Shown: positions 15,329 to 22,168, numbered from the stretch's first letter. The stretch is DNA of 28,048 nt from Ruminococcaceae bacterium UBA3329 (GCA_002361875.1 DERX01000094.1:1-28048); one strand, 5' to 3'. Made by a program: numbers and translations. Notes: generated by a model not told the origin, from the letters alone.

Positions 15329-16057
15329 ATGGAAGCAATAAAAACAGTAAAGCTTACAAAAAAATATAAGGATTTAATTGCCGTTGATTCTCTTGATTTG
15401 TGCGTTGAACAGGGCGAGCTTTTCTCGCTTTTAGGTGTTAACGGTGCAGGCAAAACAACTACTGTTAAAATGCTGTCTTGCCTTTCAAAGCCAACATCCG
15501 GCGATGCTTTCTTAAACGGAAAAAACATTGTTTCCGACTCCGCATCAGTTAAAAGCGTTATCGGCGTGTCGCCGCAGGAAACGGCGGTTGCACCCAATTT
15601 GACCGTTAAAGAAAATTTGGAGCTTATGTGCGGTGTGCACGGATTTTCTAAAGAAAAGAGCAGAGAAAAAATAGCAGAGCTTGCCGAAAAATTTGAGCTT
15701 AACGGGATTTTAAAGAAAAAAGCCGGTAAACTTTCGGGCGGCTGGCAGAGGAGATTGAGCATTGCTATGGCGCTTGTGAGCGAACCGCAGATTCTCTTTC
15801 TTGACGAGCCGACCTTGGGACTTGATGTCATTGCAAGAAGTGAGCTTTGGGATTTAATAAGAGAGCTGAAAGGCAAAACAACCGTCATTTTAACAACACA
15901 TTATATGGAGGAGGCGGAGGCGCTTTCCGACCGTGTAGGTATTATGAAAAACGGTAAATTGCTCGCAGTCGGAACACCCGAGGAACTGAATGAAAAAACA
16001 GGTGCGAACCGTCTTGAAGACGCATTTCTTAAAATAGTAAAGGGGGAAACAAAATGA
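15329..16057 (+). CDS. ABC exporter ATP-binding protein
   Basis: 242-aa ATPase of the ABC-2/DrrA type. Walker A is GVNGAGKTT (36-44), the Q-loop is at about SPQE (81-84), the signature is LSGGWQRR (135-142), Walker B is ILFLDEP (155-161), and the H-loop is His191 in TTHYMEEAE. It couples ATP hydrolysis to export by the adjacent permease. It starts right after the tetR stop codon and overlaps the permease start by 4 nt. The Trp in the signature replaces the more common Gly-Met/Gln, which is seen in some multidrug-type members. The substrate is not known. Confidence 0.93.
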   Translation: MEAIKTVKLTKKYKDLIAVDSLDLCVEQGELFSLLGVNGAGKTTTVKMLSCLSKPTSGDAFLNGKNIVSDSASVKSVIGVSPQETAVAPNLTVKENLELMCGVHGFSKEKSREKIAELAEKFELNGILKKKAGKLSGGWQRRLSIAMALVSEPQILFLDEPTLGLDVIARSELWDLIRELKGKTTVILTTHYMEEAEALSDRVGIMKNGKLLAVGTPEELNEKTGANRLEDAFLKIVKGETK

Positions 16058-16785
16058 AACTGCTTGCATTTTCCAAAAGAACCGCAAAGGAAATATTGCG
16101 TGACCCCCTAAATCTCGCTTTCGGAATAGGGCTTCCCAATGTCCTTATATTGCTTTTATCCGCAATTCAGGCTAATGTGCCCGTAAGCATATTCGAAATT
16201 GAAAATCTTACCCCCGGAATTGCAGTTTTCGGACTTTCGTTTATGACGCTTTTTTCTGCTGTGCTGATTGCAAAGGACAGGGAAAGCGCAATGTTTCAGC
16301 GCCTTTACTCAACGCCGCTCACAGCGTCCGATTTTATATTGGGATATATGTTACCTATTTTGCCGATAGCCTTACTTCAAAGCGCCGTTTGCTTTATTGT
16401 TGCAATTTGCTTGGGACTTCCCGTCACGGTGCGGATTATTTATTGCCTTTTGCTCGTTTTGCCTATTTCACTTTTCTTTATCTCTTTGGGGCTTCTTTGC
16501 GGCAGTGTATTTAATTCAAAGCAGGTCGGTGGCGTTTGCGGTGCGCTTGTAACTAATATTACCGCATGGCTTTCGGGCGCATGGTTCGATTTATCGCTTG
16601 TGGGCGGAACATTTAAGAAGATTGCGGATTTACTCCCGTTTGTTCACGCAGTCGAAATGGAAAAAGCAGTCTTAAACGGGAATTACAGCGATATTTTCCC
16701 GCATATTTATTGGGTAATAGGCTACGGCGCAGTTGCTTTATTTGCCGCCGTTCTCGTCTTTTTGAAACAAATTAAAAAACAGTAA
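16054..16785 (+). CDS. ABC-2 type transporter permease
   Basis: 243-aa membrane protein with about six hydrophobic segments (roughly residues 20-40, 50-72, 95-120, 125-152, 158-180 and 215-238). A conserved cytosolic stretch DRESAMFQRLYSTPLTASDF (about 75-95) is typical of ABC-2 permeases such as the DrrB/YhhJ type. It forms the exporter with the preceding ATPase, whose stop codon it overlaps (ATGA). Its placement under a TetR repressor suggests export of a toxic small molecule or antibiotic, which is an inference from context. Confidence 0.9.
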   Translation: MKLLAFSKRTAKEILRDPLNLAFGIGLPNVLILLLSAIQANVPVSIFEIENLTPGIAVFGLSFMTLFSAVLIAKDRESAMFQRLYSTPLTASDFILGYMLPILPIALLQSAVCFIVAICLGLPVTVRIIYCLLLVLPISLFFISLGLLCGSVFNSKQVGGVCGALVTNITAWLSGAWFDLSLVGGTFKKIADLLPFVHAVEMEKAVLNGNYSDIFPHIYWVIGYGAVALFAAVLVFLKQIKKQ

Positions 16786-16801
16786 ATTTGAAAATATAAT
16801 T

Positions 16802-16830
16802 TGTAGGGCGGGGGCTTGCTCCCGCCGCTT
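16802..16830 (+). repeat. TGTAGGG palindrome repeat, unit A
   Basis: TGTAGGG is followed by a GC-rich palindrome (GGCGGG...CCCGCC) and a short T-run, so it could also end the permease transcript. Confidence 0.55.
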
Positions 16831-16861
16831 TTTCTGCTATCACCATTTGTGCTCCACAACT

Positions 16862-16895
16862 TGTAAGGACAGCCGACTCGGCTGTCCGAGAAAAT
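16862..16895 (+). repeat. TGTAGGG palindrome repeat, unit B
   Basis: TGTAAGG is followed by the perfect palindrome GGACAGCCGA-C-TCGGCTGTCC (16867-16887) and then GAGAAAATG. Related to units near 20228 and 20252. Confidence 0.6.
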
Positions 16896-16920
16896 GCAAA
16901 TGATAAAACCGAATAAAAAA

Positions 16921-16953
16921 CATAAACAGGGCACAAAATGTGCTCTGTTTATG
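16921..16953 (-). terminator. Terminator for the beta-helix lipoprotein gene
   Basis: A 15-bp inverted repeat with one mismatch, CATAAACAGGGCACA/TGTGCTCTGTTTATG, around a 3-nt loop. On the minus strand it runs into six T's. It lies 18 nt beyond the stop codon. Confidence 0.85.
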
Positions 16954-16970
16954 TGTTTGGGGGTTATATA

Positions 16971-18518
16971 TTAAAATACCGTGTAGGTATTGCCGCCCGC
17001 GTTTAAGTTAAATACTGTTTTACCCGTTTGATTTTCGTTTGGTGTTGTGCCGTCTTTGTCAGTCGGTCTTTCTCCGCTCGGCATTTCTGGCGGTTGATTT
17101 TGTGTGCCGTCAGCGCCTTGTGGAGGATTTTTTTGTTCTCCGTCAGGCTTTGCAGGCGGATTTTCGCCGCTTGGCATCTCGGGCGGGGTCGCTCCGTCAG
17201 GTTTTTGTTCTTCTGTCATACCCGCGGGTCTTTGACCGCCGAATCCGCCCTTCATTCCGCCTGCACTTTCTGCAACGCTCAATGTTTTACCGTCCGAAAC
17301 GAGCGAATAATCTCCACCCTTGAGTGTTGGCGATGAAACAATTAAATAGGTAAAATCGTTTTCGGGTGTGCATTTAATCACCGTTTCACCGTCGCTGTTT
17401 TGAAGCTCATAGGTTTTAGCTCCTGTTTGCTTTTCACGGAATGTAAATACAGCATAATTTTGCGCTCCGCCTGAAATTTCGTCAAGCATATTTCCCGTTG
17501 CTGTCAGCGTGCCGCCGTTGATGTAAATTCCGTTGTCGGAGTCGATTCCTGCGTCGCCGCTCTTACTGCACGCTTGTGAAAAAACATTACCGCCGTTAAT
17601 TACTATCCACCCGTTTGAATCTATTCCGTCGCCCTCTTCGGCGTTTTCACTCACTTTAATATTCAGCGTTCCGCCGTTGACGGTTGTTACAGAAACGCCG
17701 TCCTCATTGGTATTGATTCCGTCGTCGCCCGAAACTATATTGATAATACCGCCGTTAATTGTGAGATGAAGCTCGGAGTCAATACCCTCATTTTCCGCAT
17801 TGACATTCAAAATTCCAGTGTTACCGTTAATGATCATTGACATTTTTGAATAGAGCGCACCGTCGTATTTGTGTAGCTTTTCACTGTCGGTAATTTCTGT
17901 TTTCTCATCATTTAGTACGACTGATTTATAAATTTTCGCTACATAGCTGCCGTTAAGAGTGTTTTCTGTACCGTCTGCAAGCTGAATATTCGCTCCTGCT
18001 GTCTTTGTGTCAACGGTTTTGTCCGCTGTTTCCGTATCGTCGCTTCCGCATTCGTAAACATTGTAGAAAATAATGCTCGGAGCAACAGTAGTTGTTATGT
18101 TAACTCCGTTGAGAATGAGCGTAACAACAGCATTTGGGTCGGCTTTTGCATCTTCTCCGAGGTCAACTGCAACCTGACCCTTTGAAAGCTTGCCTGAAAG
18201 CACATAAGTGCCGGGTTTTGTAATATGAACAACCGTGTGCTCGTCAGCCTCTTCCTTTGAGTGCTCGTCGGCTTTTTCACCTTCACCGTAGGTAAAATCG
18301 TGACCTTCCTCGTAGTAAATAATGTCATTCGCTGTGTATACAGTCTCATTTTCGCTCGATGTTGCCGAAGCTCCGTCAACGGTAATGCCGCTGTCGCTGA
18401 GGCCTATTTTTACTCCGTCAATTTTTTGTTCAGTGTCATTGCTTGTCTGTGTTTTGCCGCAAGCTGTAAAGCTTAAAAGCATTGAAAGAGCAATTGCGGC
18501 GGATAGAATTTTTTTCAT
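16971..18518 (-). CDS. Carbohydrate-binding beta-helix lipoprotein
   Basis: 515-aa surface lipoprotein. The signal peptide ends at a lipobox (LLSFTACG, Cys20). The body (about 60-400) carries repeated short strands of the form ING-G-xxNI, with DGIDSNG, DDGINTNEDG and AGIDSDNGI rungs. This matches the Cthe_2159-like carbohydrate-binding beta-helix family (PF14262), known to bind polygalacturonate-type polysaccharides and calcium. The Pro/Gly/Lys-rich tail (about 425-495) repeats PPEMPSGE twice, and a short hydrophobic end follows. The ATG at 18518 is preferred to a far upstream in-frame start because it gives a clean signal peptide and has AAGGGA 8 nt before it. It is divergent from the GH3 gene. 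Confidence 0.85.
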   Translation of the reverse strand: MKKILSAAIALSMLLSFTACGKTQTSNDTEQKIDGVKIGLSDSGITVDGASATSSENETVYTANDIIYYEEGHDFTYGEGEKADEHSKEEADEHTVVHITKPGTYVLSGKLSKGQVAVDLGEDAKADPNAVVTLILNGVNITTTVAPSIIFYNVYECGSDDTETADKTVDTKTAGANIQLADGTENTLNGSYVAKIYKSVVLNDEKTEITDSEKLHKYDGALYSKMSMIINGNTGILNVNAENEGIDSELHLTINGGIINIVSGDDGINTNEDGVSVTTVNGGTLNIKVSENAEEGDGIDSNGWIVINGGNVFSQACSKSGDAGIDSDNGIYINGGTLTATGNMLDEISGGAQNYAVFTFREKQTGAKTYELQNSDGETVIKCTPENDFTYLIVSSPTLKGGDYSLVSDGKTLSVAESAGGMKGGFGGQRPAGMTEEQKPDGATPPEMPSGENPPAKPDGEQKNPPQGADGTQNQPPEMPSGERPTDKDGTTPNENQTGKTVFNLNAGGNTYTVF

Positions 18519-18663
18519 AAAATTTTTCCCTTCGGGTTTGTTTGTGCCTATAATATAAATTAAAAATTTTAACTGAAAATGACCTGAAAATAGATAAACT
18601 GTAAACATATTCCAACTTTTTTGTGAAAATTATTAACAAAAACGTAAATACATTATTTTCTAT

Positions 18664-18692
18664 TTGAAAAAAGTCAGATGCAGTATTATAAT
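18664..18692 (+). promoter_or_regulatory. Promoter for the GH3 lipoprotein gene
   Basis: TTGAAA (18664-18669), a 17-nt spacer and a perfect TATAAT (18687-18692), 20 nt before the start codon. Confidence 0.85.
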
Positions 18693-18712
18693 TGAATAAG
18701 GAGGAATTGCAA

Positions 18713-20152
18713 ATGAATTTTTCACTTAAGCACAAAAAAGTAATTTCCCTGTTTTTTTCAGCAATTTTTGTTTTTACGCTTTTCGGCGGATGCACAAAAT
18801 CAGCCGTTAATTCAAATGATAATAATATATCATCTCAAGCAGAAGAAACCTCGGGAACGGTGCAAAATACCGATGAAAAGAAAGAAAATGAAAGCAGTAC
18901 GGCAGAGTCTGAAACATCTGTCACCGTGGTTGATTCTGAAACTGCGGATACATCGGAAAATTTATCTAAACACGACAAAACAGATGCTGTTGCTGACAAT
19001 ACAACAAAACCCGAAACAACAAAAAAGCCGGATAATACTACAAAACCGAATGCAACGCATACCGAAACTAAAGCCCCGTCAAAACCTGCCGAAAAGACTG
19101 CCCAAAAGCCGACAGAAAAACCTACTGAAAAGCCAAAACCTCAAAAAAGCAAATTGGAAAAATATGTTGACTCAATGACGCTTGAAGAAATGGTCGGGCA
19201 AATGTTTTTTGCACGCTGTCCGTCGAGCGGAGCGGCAGCCCAAATCAGCAGTTATCACCCCGGCGGTTACATTCTTTTTGCGAGAGATTTTCAAAATCAA
19301 ACGCCCGCTTCCGTCAAAAACACAATTTCGGGTTATCAAAGCGCAAGCAGAACACCTATGCTCATAGGTGTTGACGAGGAGGGCGGAACAGTTGTCCGCG
19401 TATCCAAATATCCTGCATTTCGTTCTGTTCCTTTTTGGTCGCCTGCCGATATTTACAATAAATACGGAATGAGCGGACTTGTAAGCGACACCGCCGAAAA
19501 GGATACCTTGCTGAAATCCCTCGGAATAAATGTAAATTTAGGTCCTGTTTGCGATGTTTCGCAAAATCCGTCCGATTATATTTATAAACGAACGCTCGGA
19601 AAAAGCGGAAAAGAAACTGCGAAATGTATAAGCACAATCGTTTCACAAATGAAAAAAGACAGAATGGGTGCTGTGCTGAAGCATTTCCCGGGCTACGGCA
19701 GTAATGTTGACACGCACGCAGGGATAGCCGTAGACAAAAGAAGCATTGACACCTTTAGAAAGAACGATTTTCTCCCGTTTACCGCCGGCATAAAAGCAGG
19801 GGCGGGGGGAATTATGATAAACCATAATATCGTTAATTGCCTTGACAGCAAGCGCCCTGCATCGCTCTCTCCCGCTGTGGTCAAGGTTTTAAGAAACGAG
19901 CTGGGCTTTAAGGGCGTAATTATGACGGACGATTTGTCAATGTCTGCTATCACAAAATACACTGACGGCAAAAATGCCGCTGTTTCCGCTGTTATTGCGG
20001 GGAGCGATATGCTCATTTCGTCAGACTTTGTTAATCAGTATAATGCTGTTTTGTCTGCCGTCAAAAGCGGAACAATATCCAAAAGCCGAATAAAACAGTC
20101 TTGCTTACGAATCGTGCAGTGGAAAGTAAATTTGGGTCTTATTTCGCTTTAA
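18713..20152 (+). CDS. GH3 beta-N-acetylhexosaminidase-like lipoprotein
   Basis: 479-aa surface enzyme. The lipobox is LFGGC (Cys27). A long Thr/Lys/Pro/Glu-rich linker (about 30-145, with TTKP and TEKP repeats) spans the wall region. The GH3 barrel (about 150-479) has IGVDEEGG, KHFPGYG, the catalytic dyad D333-x-H335 in VDTHAG and the nucleophile Asp406 in VIMTDDLSM. This DxH dyad marks NagZ-type enzymes, which remove beta-N-acetylglucosamine from peptidoglycan fragments. The second domain of the longer Bacillus NagZ (YbbD) is missing. The ATG at 18713 has AAGGAGG 10 nt upstream. It has its own promoter and terminator and is likely involved in wall turnover; the exact substrate is inferred. 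Confidence 0.9.
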   Translation: MNFSLKHKKVISLFFSAIFVFTLFGGCTKSAVNSNDNNISSQAEETSGTVQNTDEKKENESSTAESETSVTVVDSETADTSENLSKHDKTDAVADNTTKPETTKKPDNTTKPNATHTETKAPSKPAEKTAQKPTEKPTEKPKPQKSKLEKYVDSMTLEEMVGQMFFARCPSSGAAAQISSYHPGGYILFARDFQNQTPASVKNTISGYQSASRTPMLIGVDEEGGTVVRVSKYPAFRSVPFWSPADIYNKYGMSGLVSDTAEKDTLLKSLGINVNLGPVCDVSQNPSDYIYKRTLGKSGKETAKCISTIVSQMKKDRMGAVLKHFPGYGSNVDTHAGIAVDKRSIDTFRKNDFLPFTAGIKAGAGGIMINHNIVNCLDSKRPASLSPAVVKVLRNELGFKGVIMTDDLSMSAITKYTDGKNAAVSAVIAGSDMLISSDFVNQYNAVLSAVKSGTISKSRIKQSCLRIVQWKVNLGLISL

Positions 20153-20177
20153 AATTTATAGAAATAGAATAGCACAG

Positions 20178-20212
20178 AAAGAAAACGGGGTATATGCGCC
20201 TCGTTTTCTTTT
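20178..20212 (+). terminator. Terminator after the GH3 gene
   Basis: GAAAACGGGG (20181-20190) pairs with CCTCGTTTTC (20199-20208) with one G-U pair, followed by TTTT and preceded by an A-rich run. Confidence 0.85.
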
Positions 20213-20227
20213 GTATGAAGATTTAAC

Positions 20228-20278
20228 TGTAGGGACAGTTGTTCGAAAAAATGTAGGGTATGCCGACCTCGGCATACC
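20228..20278 (+). repeat. TGTAGGG palindrome repeats, units C and D
   Basis: Two TGTAGGG heads (20228 and 20252). The first is a decayed copy of unit B (GGACAG...TTCGAAAAAATG) that has lost the right arm. The second carries a 10-bp palindrome GGTATGCCGA-CC-TCGGCATACC. Confidence 0.6.
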
Positions 20279-20363
20279 TTCACTTGCTCGATATTTACGG
20301 CTGTTTTATTTATATCTGAATCGTTTGATAATATATTGATTTTGTCAACTGACGGTTTACCGA

Positions 20364-20888
20364 TTAAGCTTTTATTTTTAAATATGCTTCATAAATTATA
20401 TCAACAATATCCGTCAGCGGAAGTGTGGCGTCCAATTCCAAAACGGGACATGAAATATACTGCATCTGTTTTTCTATATGATCATCTGTCCGTGCCAAAA
20501 CTTTATTATGAAATTTTAGTTGTGAATCGTATAAATCTCCGCCCTGTAAAACTCTGTTGCCGAATTTTTTGTATTCACGAGTATTTATGCGCTCCATTCT
20601 TATATTAAGCGGCGCTTTTAAAACAACCGCAAGCTTAAATGCGGAATTTATTTTTCCCCAATTGCAGTTAACAGTCGCAAGGACAAATTTTTGGTGCTTT
20701 TCAATGTCACGCTCCATAAGGCGTTGCGTTTCTTCGAGAGTATGAAACTTTGAAAAGGGAATATCGCTTTTAATAAAATAATAATCCTCAACATCCATAC
20801 TGAAATAATTTAATTTTTCTGCAAGCAGTCGGCAAACAGTCGATTTCCCGCACCCGTTCAGCCCTGTAATTAAAATCCCCACAGACAT
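20364..20888 (-). CDS. P-loop nucleotide kinase-like protein
   Basis: 174-aa cytoplasmic protein. The Walker A motif is GLNGCGKST (residues 9-17), followed by a DVEDYYF segment (about 32-38) where small-molecule kinases bind their acceptor, and a lid-like Arg-rich stretch (RMERINTREYKKFGNRV). It resembles the AAA_33/shikimate- or adenylate-kinase-like group; the substrate is unknown. The ATG at 20888 is preferred to an upstream in-frame start because AAAGGAG lies 8 nt before it and the P-loop then sits at the N-terminus. The nearest upstream gene on this strand is a possible 23-aa ORF with a promoter, so a shared transcript is possible. Confidence 0.8.
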   Translation of the reverse strand: MSVGILITGLNGCGKSTVCRLLAEKLNYFSMDVEDYYFIKSDIPFSKFHTLEETQRLMERDIEKHQKFVLATVNCNWGKINSAFKLAVVLKAPLNIRMERINTREYKKFGNRVLQGGDLYDSQLKFHNKVLARTDDHIEKQMQYISCPVLELDATLPLTDIVDIIYEAYLKIKA

Positions 20889-20978
20889 AATATATTCTCC
20901 TTTAAGCAATATTTTATATGAATGTCTCACTTATTTACTTTCAAAAAATGACTTTTATAATTTAGCGAAAAGTGAATA

Positions 20979-21005
20979 AGTAGGGGCTGATGCTCACATC
21001 AGCCC
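20979..21005. repeat. GTAGGGG palindrome repeat, unit E
   Basis: GTAGGGG overlaps a 9-bp stem GGGCTGATG/CATCAGCCC with a 4-nt loop. It is the fifth palindrome of the TGTAGGG type in the window. Confidence 0.5.
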
Positions 21006-21011
21006 TTTACG

Positions 21012-21083
21012 CTATATTTCTTTGACATACAATCTGTCTTTTCCATCTCTAATAAACGGCATACCGTTGTCTGTTTCTTTCAT
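21012..21083 (-). CDS. Possible 23-aa small ORF
   Basis: A 23-residue ORF starting MKETDNGMPFIRDGKDRL. A promoter-like pair (TTGATT, 17-nt spacer, TATACT) lies 24 nt upstream on the same strand, and a GGTGA ribosome binding site is 7 nt before the ATG. It is followed by a palindromic repeat and then the P-loop kinase gene. It may be a genuine small protein, a leader ORF for the kinase, or the remnant of a longer gene. I do not recognise it. Confidence 0.35.
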   Translation of the reverse strand: MKETDNGMPFIRDGKDRLYVKEI

Positions 21084-21106
21084 TTAAAATCACCGCTTTT
21101 ATGAAC

Positions 21107-21135
21107 AGTATAGCAGAAATCTGATAATAAATCAA
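21107..21135 (-). promoter_or_regulatory. Promoter-like site before the 23-aa ORF
   Basis: The minus strand reads TTGATT (21130-21135), a 17-nt spacer and TATACT (21107-21112). Confidence 0.5.
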
Positions 21136-21229
21136 TTATGCATTATCATTATGAACCCCTCTTGAGTGTTTTTTACCATTTACTTTCCTTTGTGTCCGTT
21201 TTTATTATGCAACTTTCCTTGTAAAATTT

Positions 21230-21257
21230 AGTGAAGAGTGAAAAGTGAATAGTGAAA
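21230..21257. repeat. Four tandem AGTGAAN heptamers
   Basis: AGTGAAG, AGTGAAA, AGTGAAT and AGTGAAA follow each other without a gap. A related stretch, AGCGAAAAGTGAATAAG, lies at 20964-20980. Confidence 0.7.
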
Positions 21258-21261
21258 AAGT

Positions 21262-21298
21262 AAAAATCGACAAGCGCCTTTGGTACTTGTCGATTTTT
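21262..21298. terminator. Bidirectional terminator beside the tRNA-Gln fragment
   Basis: A perfect 13-bp inverted repeat AAAAATCGACAAG/CTTGTCGATTTTT around 11 nt. On the minus strand it directly follows the truncated tRNA-Gln 3' end and was probably its original terminator. Confidence 0.85.
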
Positions 21299-21320
21299 GG
21301 CTGGGGAGGCGAGATTTGAA
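21293..21320 (-). pseudogene. Truncated second copy of tRNA-Gln 3' end
   Basis: 28 bp match the 3' end of the intact tRNA-Gln (21463-21490) with one mismatch: acceptor 3' strand, CCA, part of the T-arm and the 5 nt after CCA. The match stops in the T-loop. The copy lies 170 bp downstream of the intact gene in the same orientation, so the pair forms direct repeats like attachment-site duplications. Confidence 0.85.
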
Positions 21321-21408
21321 AAAGGCAAGCCTTTTTCATTTGCTGCGCAAATATCCTATTTTATGTCCGTGCTCCTCTGCCTGCGGCAAACCGTCGCACA
21401 TGGACGAT

Positions 21409-21423
21409 GTGAGTTCGAATCTC
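21409..21423 (+). repeat. Inverted copy of the tRNA-Gln T-arm
   Basis: GTGAGTTCGAATCTC on the plus strand is identical to 15 nt of the T-arm of tRNA-Gln, which is encoded on the minus strand 60 nt away. It forms a 10-bp inverted repeat (one mismatch) with the broken T-arm end at 21311-21320. Confidence 0.85.
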
Positions 21424-21429
21424 TGAAAT

Positions 21430-21467
21430 TAAAAATACAGACACAGTAAAAACTACGTCTGCATTTT
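21430..21467 (-). terminator. Terminator of tRNA-Gln
   Basis: On the minus strand, TGCAGAC and GTCTGTA (one G-U pair) form a stem followed by TTTTTA, starting 5 nt after the encoded CCA. Confidence 0.65.
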
Positions 21468-21542
21468 TGGCTGGGGAGGCGAGATTCGAACTCACGCATG
21501 CAGCAGTCAAAGTGCTGTGTCTTACCGCTTGACGACTCCCCA
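21468..21542 (-). tRNA. tRNA-Gln (UUG)
   Basis: 75 nt including an encoded CCA. The acceptor stem is TGGGGAG/CTCCCCA with discriminator G. The anticodon arm CAGCA-CTTTGAC-TGCTG gives anticodon TTG, and the T-arm is GTGAGTTCGAATCTCGC. It lies behind the tRNA-His terminator, so it may have its own promoter in the AT-rich gap at 21543-21569. Confidence 0.95.
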
Positions 21543-21569
21543 ATATTATTTAAAATTTTATTTTTATTA

Positions 21570-21600
21570 AAAAATCCGCCCAGACGCTCGGGGTGGGCGG
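21570..21600 (-). terminator. Terminator after tRNA-His
   Basis: On the minus strand, CCGCCCA (21594-21600) and TGGGCGG (21576-21582) form a 7-bp stem followed by ATTTTTT. Confidence 0.85.
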
Positions 21601-21606
21601 AAAAGG

Positions 21607-21684
21607 TGGGGTGGAATATCGGATTCGAACCGATGGTCTCCAGTGCCACAAACTGGCGCTTTAACCAACTAAGCTAATCCCACC
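21607..21684 (-). tRNA. tRNA-His (GUG)
   Basis: The acceptor stem is GTGGGAT/ATTCCAC with the His-specific extra 5' G opposite discriminator C. CCA is encoded. The anticodon arm CCAGT-TTGTGGC-ACTGG gives GTG, and the T-arm is ATCGGTTCGAATCCGAT. Its 5' end lies 6 nt from the truncated tRNA-Arg copy. Confidence 0.95.
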
Positions 21685-21690
21685 ATATAG

Positions 21691-21708
21691 TGGCGCGCTG
21701 AAAGGGAC
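21691..21708 (-). pseudogene. Truncated second copy of tRNA-Arg 3' end
   Basis: 18 bp match the 3' end of the intact tRNA-Arg (21879-21896) with one mismatch, including CCA and the acceptor 3' strand. The match stops at the T-arm. The spacing between copies is 188 bp, direct orientation. Confidence 0.8.
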
Positions 21709-21813
21709 AAAGCTTTGCTTCGCAAATCTTGCATCCTCGTGCACAGCACTTCGGACTTCGCAACTAAAAACAATTCACAGAATTGTTTTCTTAACGTTAC
21801 TCACCCCCTCGGT

Positions 21814-21823
21814 GTTCGAGTCC
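21814..21823 (+). repeat. Inverted copy of the tRNA-Arg T-loop
   Basis: GTTCGAGTCC on the plus strand equals the T-loop core of tRNA-Arg, which is on the minus strand. It lies in the segment between the two tRNA-Arg 3' ends and is flanked by CTCGG/CCGAG, which can pair. Confidence 0.65.
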
Positions 21824-21878
21824 GCCGAGCAGGGAAGCCCTATGTTAAGAAATGCTGTTCAAAAGTTTTCAGCGTCTG

Positions 21879-21955
<77 letters not shown>

Positions 21956-21957
21956 AT

Positions 21958-22031
21958 TGGAGCGGGTGATGAGAATCGAACTCACACGACCAGCTTGGAA
22001 GGCTGGGATTCTACCATTGAACTACACCCGC
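21958..22031 (-). tRNA. tRNA-Gly (UCC)
   Basis: 74 nt including CCA. The acceptor stem is GCGGGTG/CACCCGC, discriminator T. The anticodon arm CCAGC-CTTCCAA-GCTGG gives TCC, and the T-arm is GTGAGTTCGATTCTCAT. It is the first gene of the tRNA operon. Confidence 0.95.
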
Positions 22032-22047
22032 ATCTGAACGCTTAAAC

Positions 22048-22076
22048 ATTTTATCATAACACTATTTTTTTGTCAA
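22048..22076 (-). promoter_or_regulatory. Promoter of the tRNA operon
   Basis: The minus strand reads TTGACA (22071-22076), a 17-nt spacer and TAAAAT (22048-22053), 16 nt before tRNA-Gly. Confidence 0.85.
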
Positions 22077-22115
22077 CATAAATTTTAAATTTTATTAAAT
22101 GAAATCTGCATTTTA

Positions 22116-22144
22116 TTGACAATTTATACCGCTGTTGGTAAAAT
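22116..22144 (+). promoter_or_regulatory. Promoter for the ECF S component operon
   Basis: TTGACA (22116-22121), a 17-nt spacer and TAAAAT (22139-22144), 24 nt before the start codon; divergent from the tRNA promoter. Confidence 0.75.
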
Positions 22145-22168
22145 ATAATAAAATCAGGAGTGATGATT

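Noticed and set aside
21230..21257. CRISPR-like tandem repeat
   Set aside because: Units are 7 nt, contiguous and without spacers, so it is a short tandem repeat. No cas gene or repeat-spacer pattern occurs in the window.
21356..21649. Minus-strand ORFs through tRNA-His and tRNA-Gln
   Set aside because: They translate tRNA sequences and terminators; no ribosome binding site or protein-like composition.
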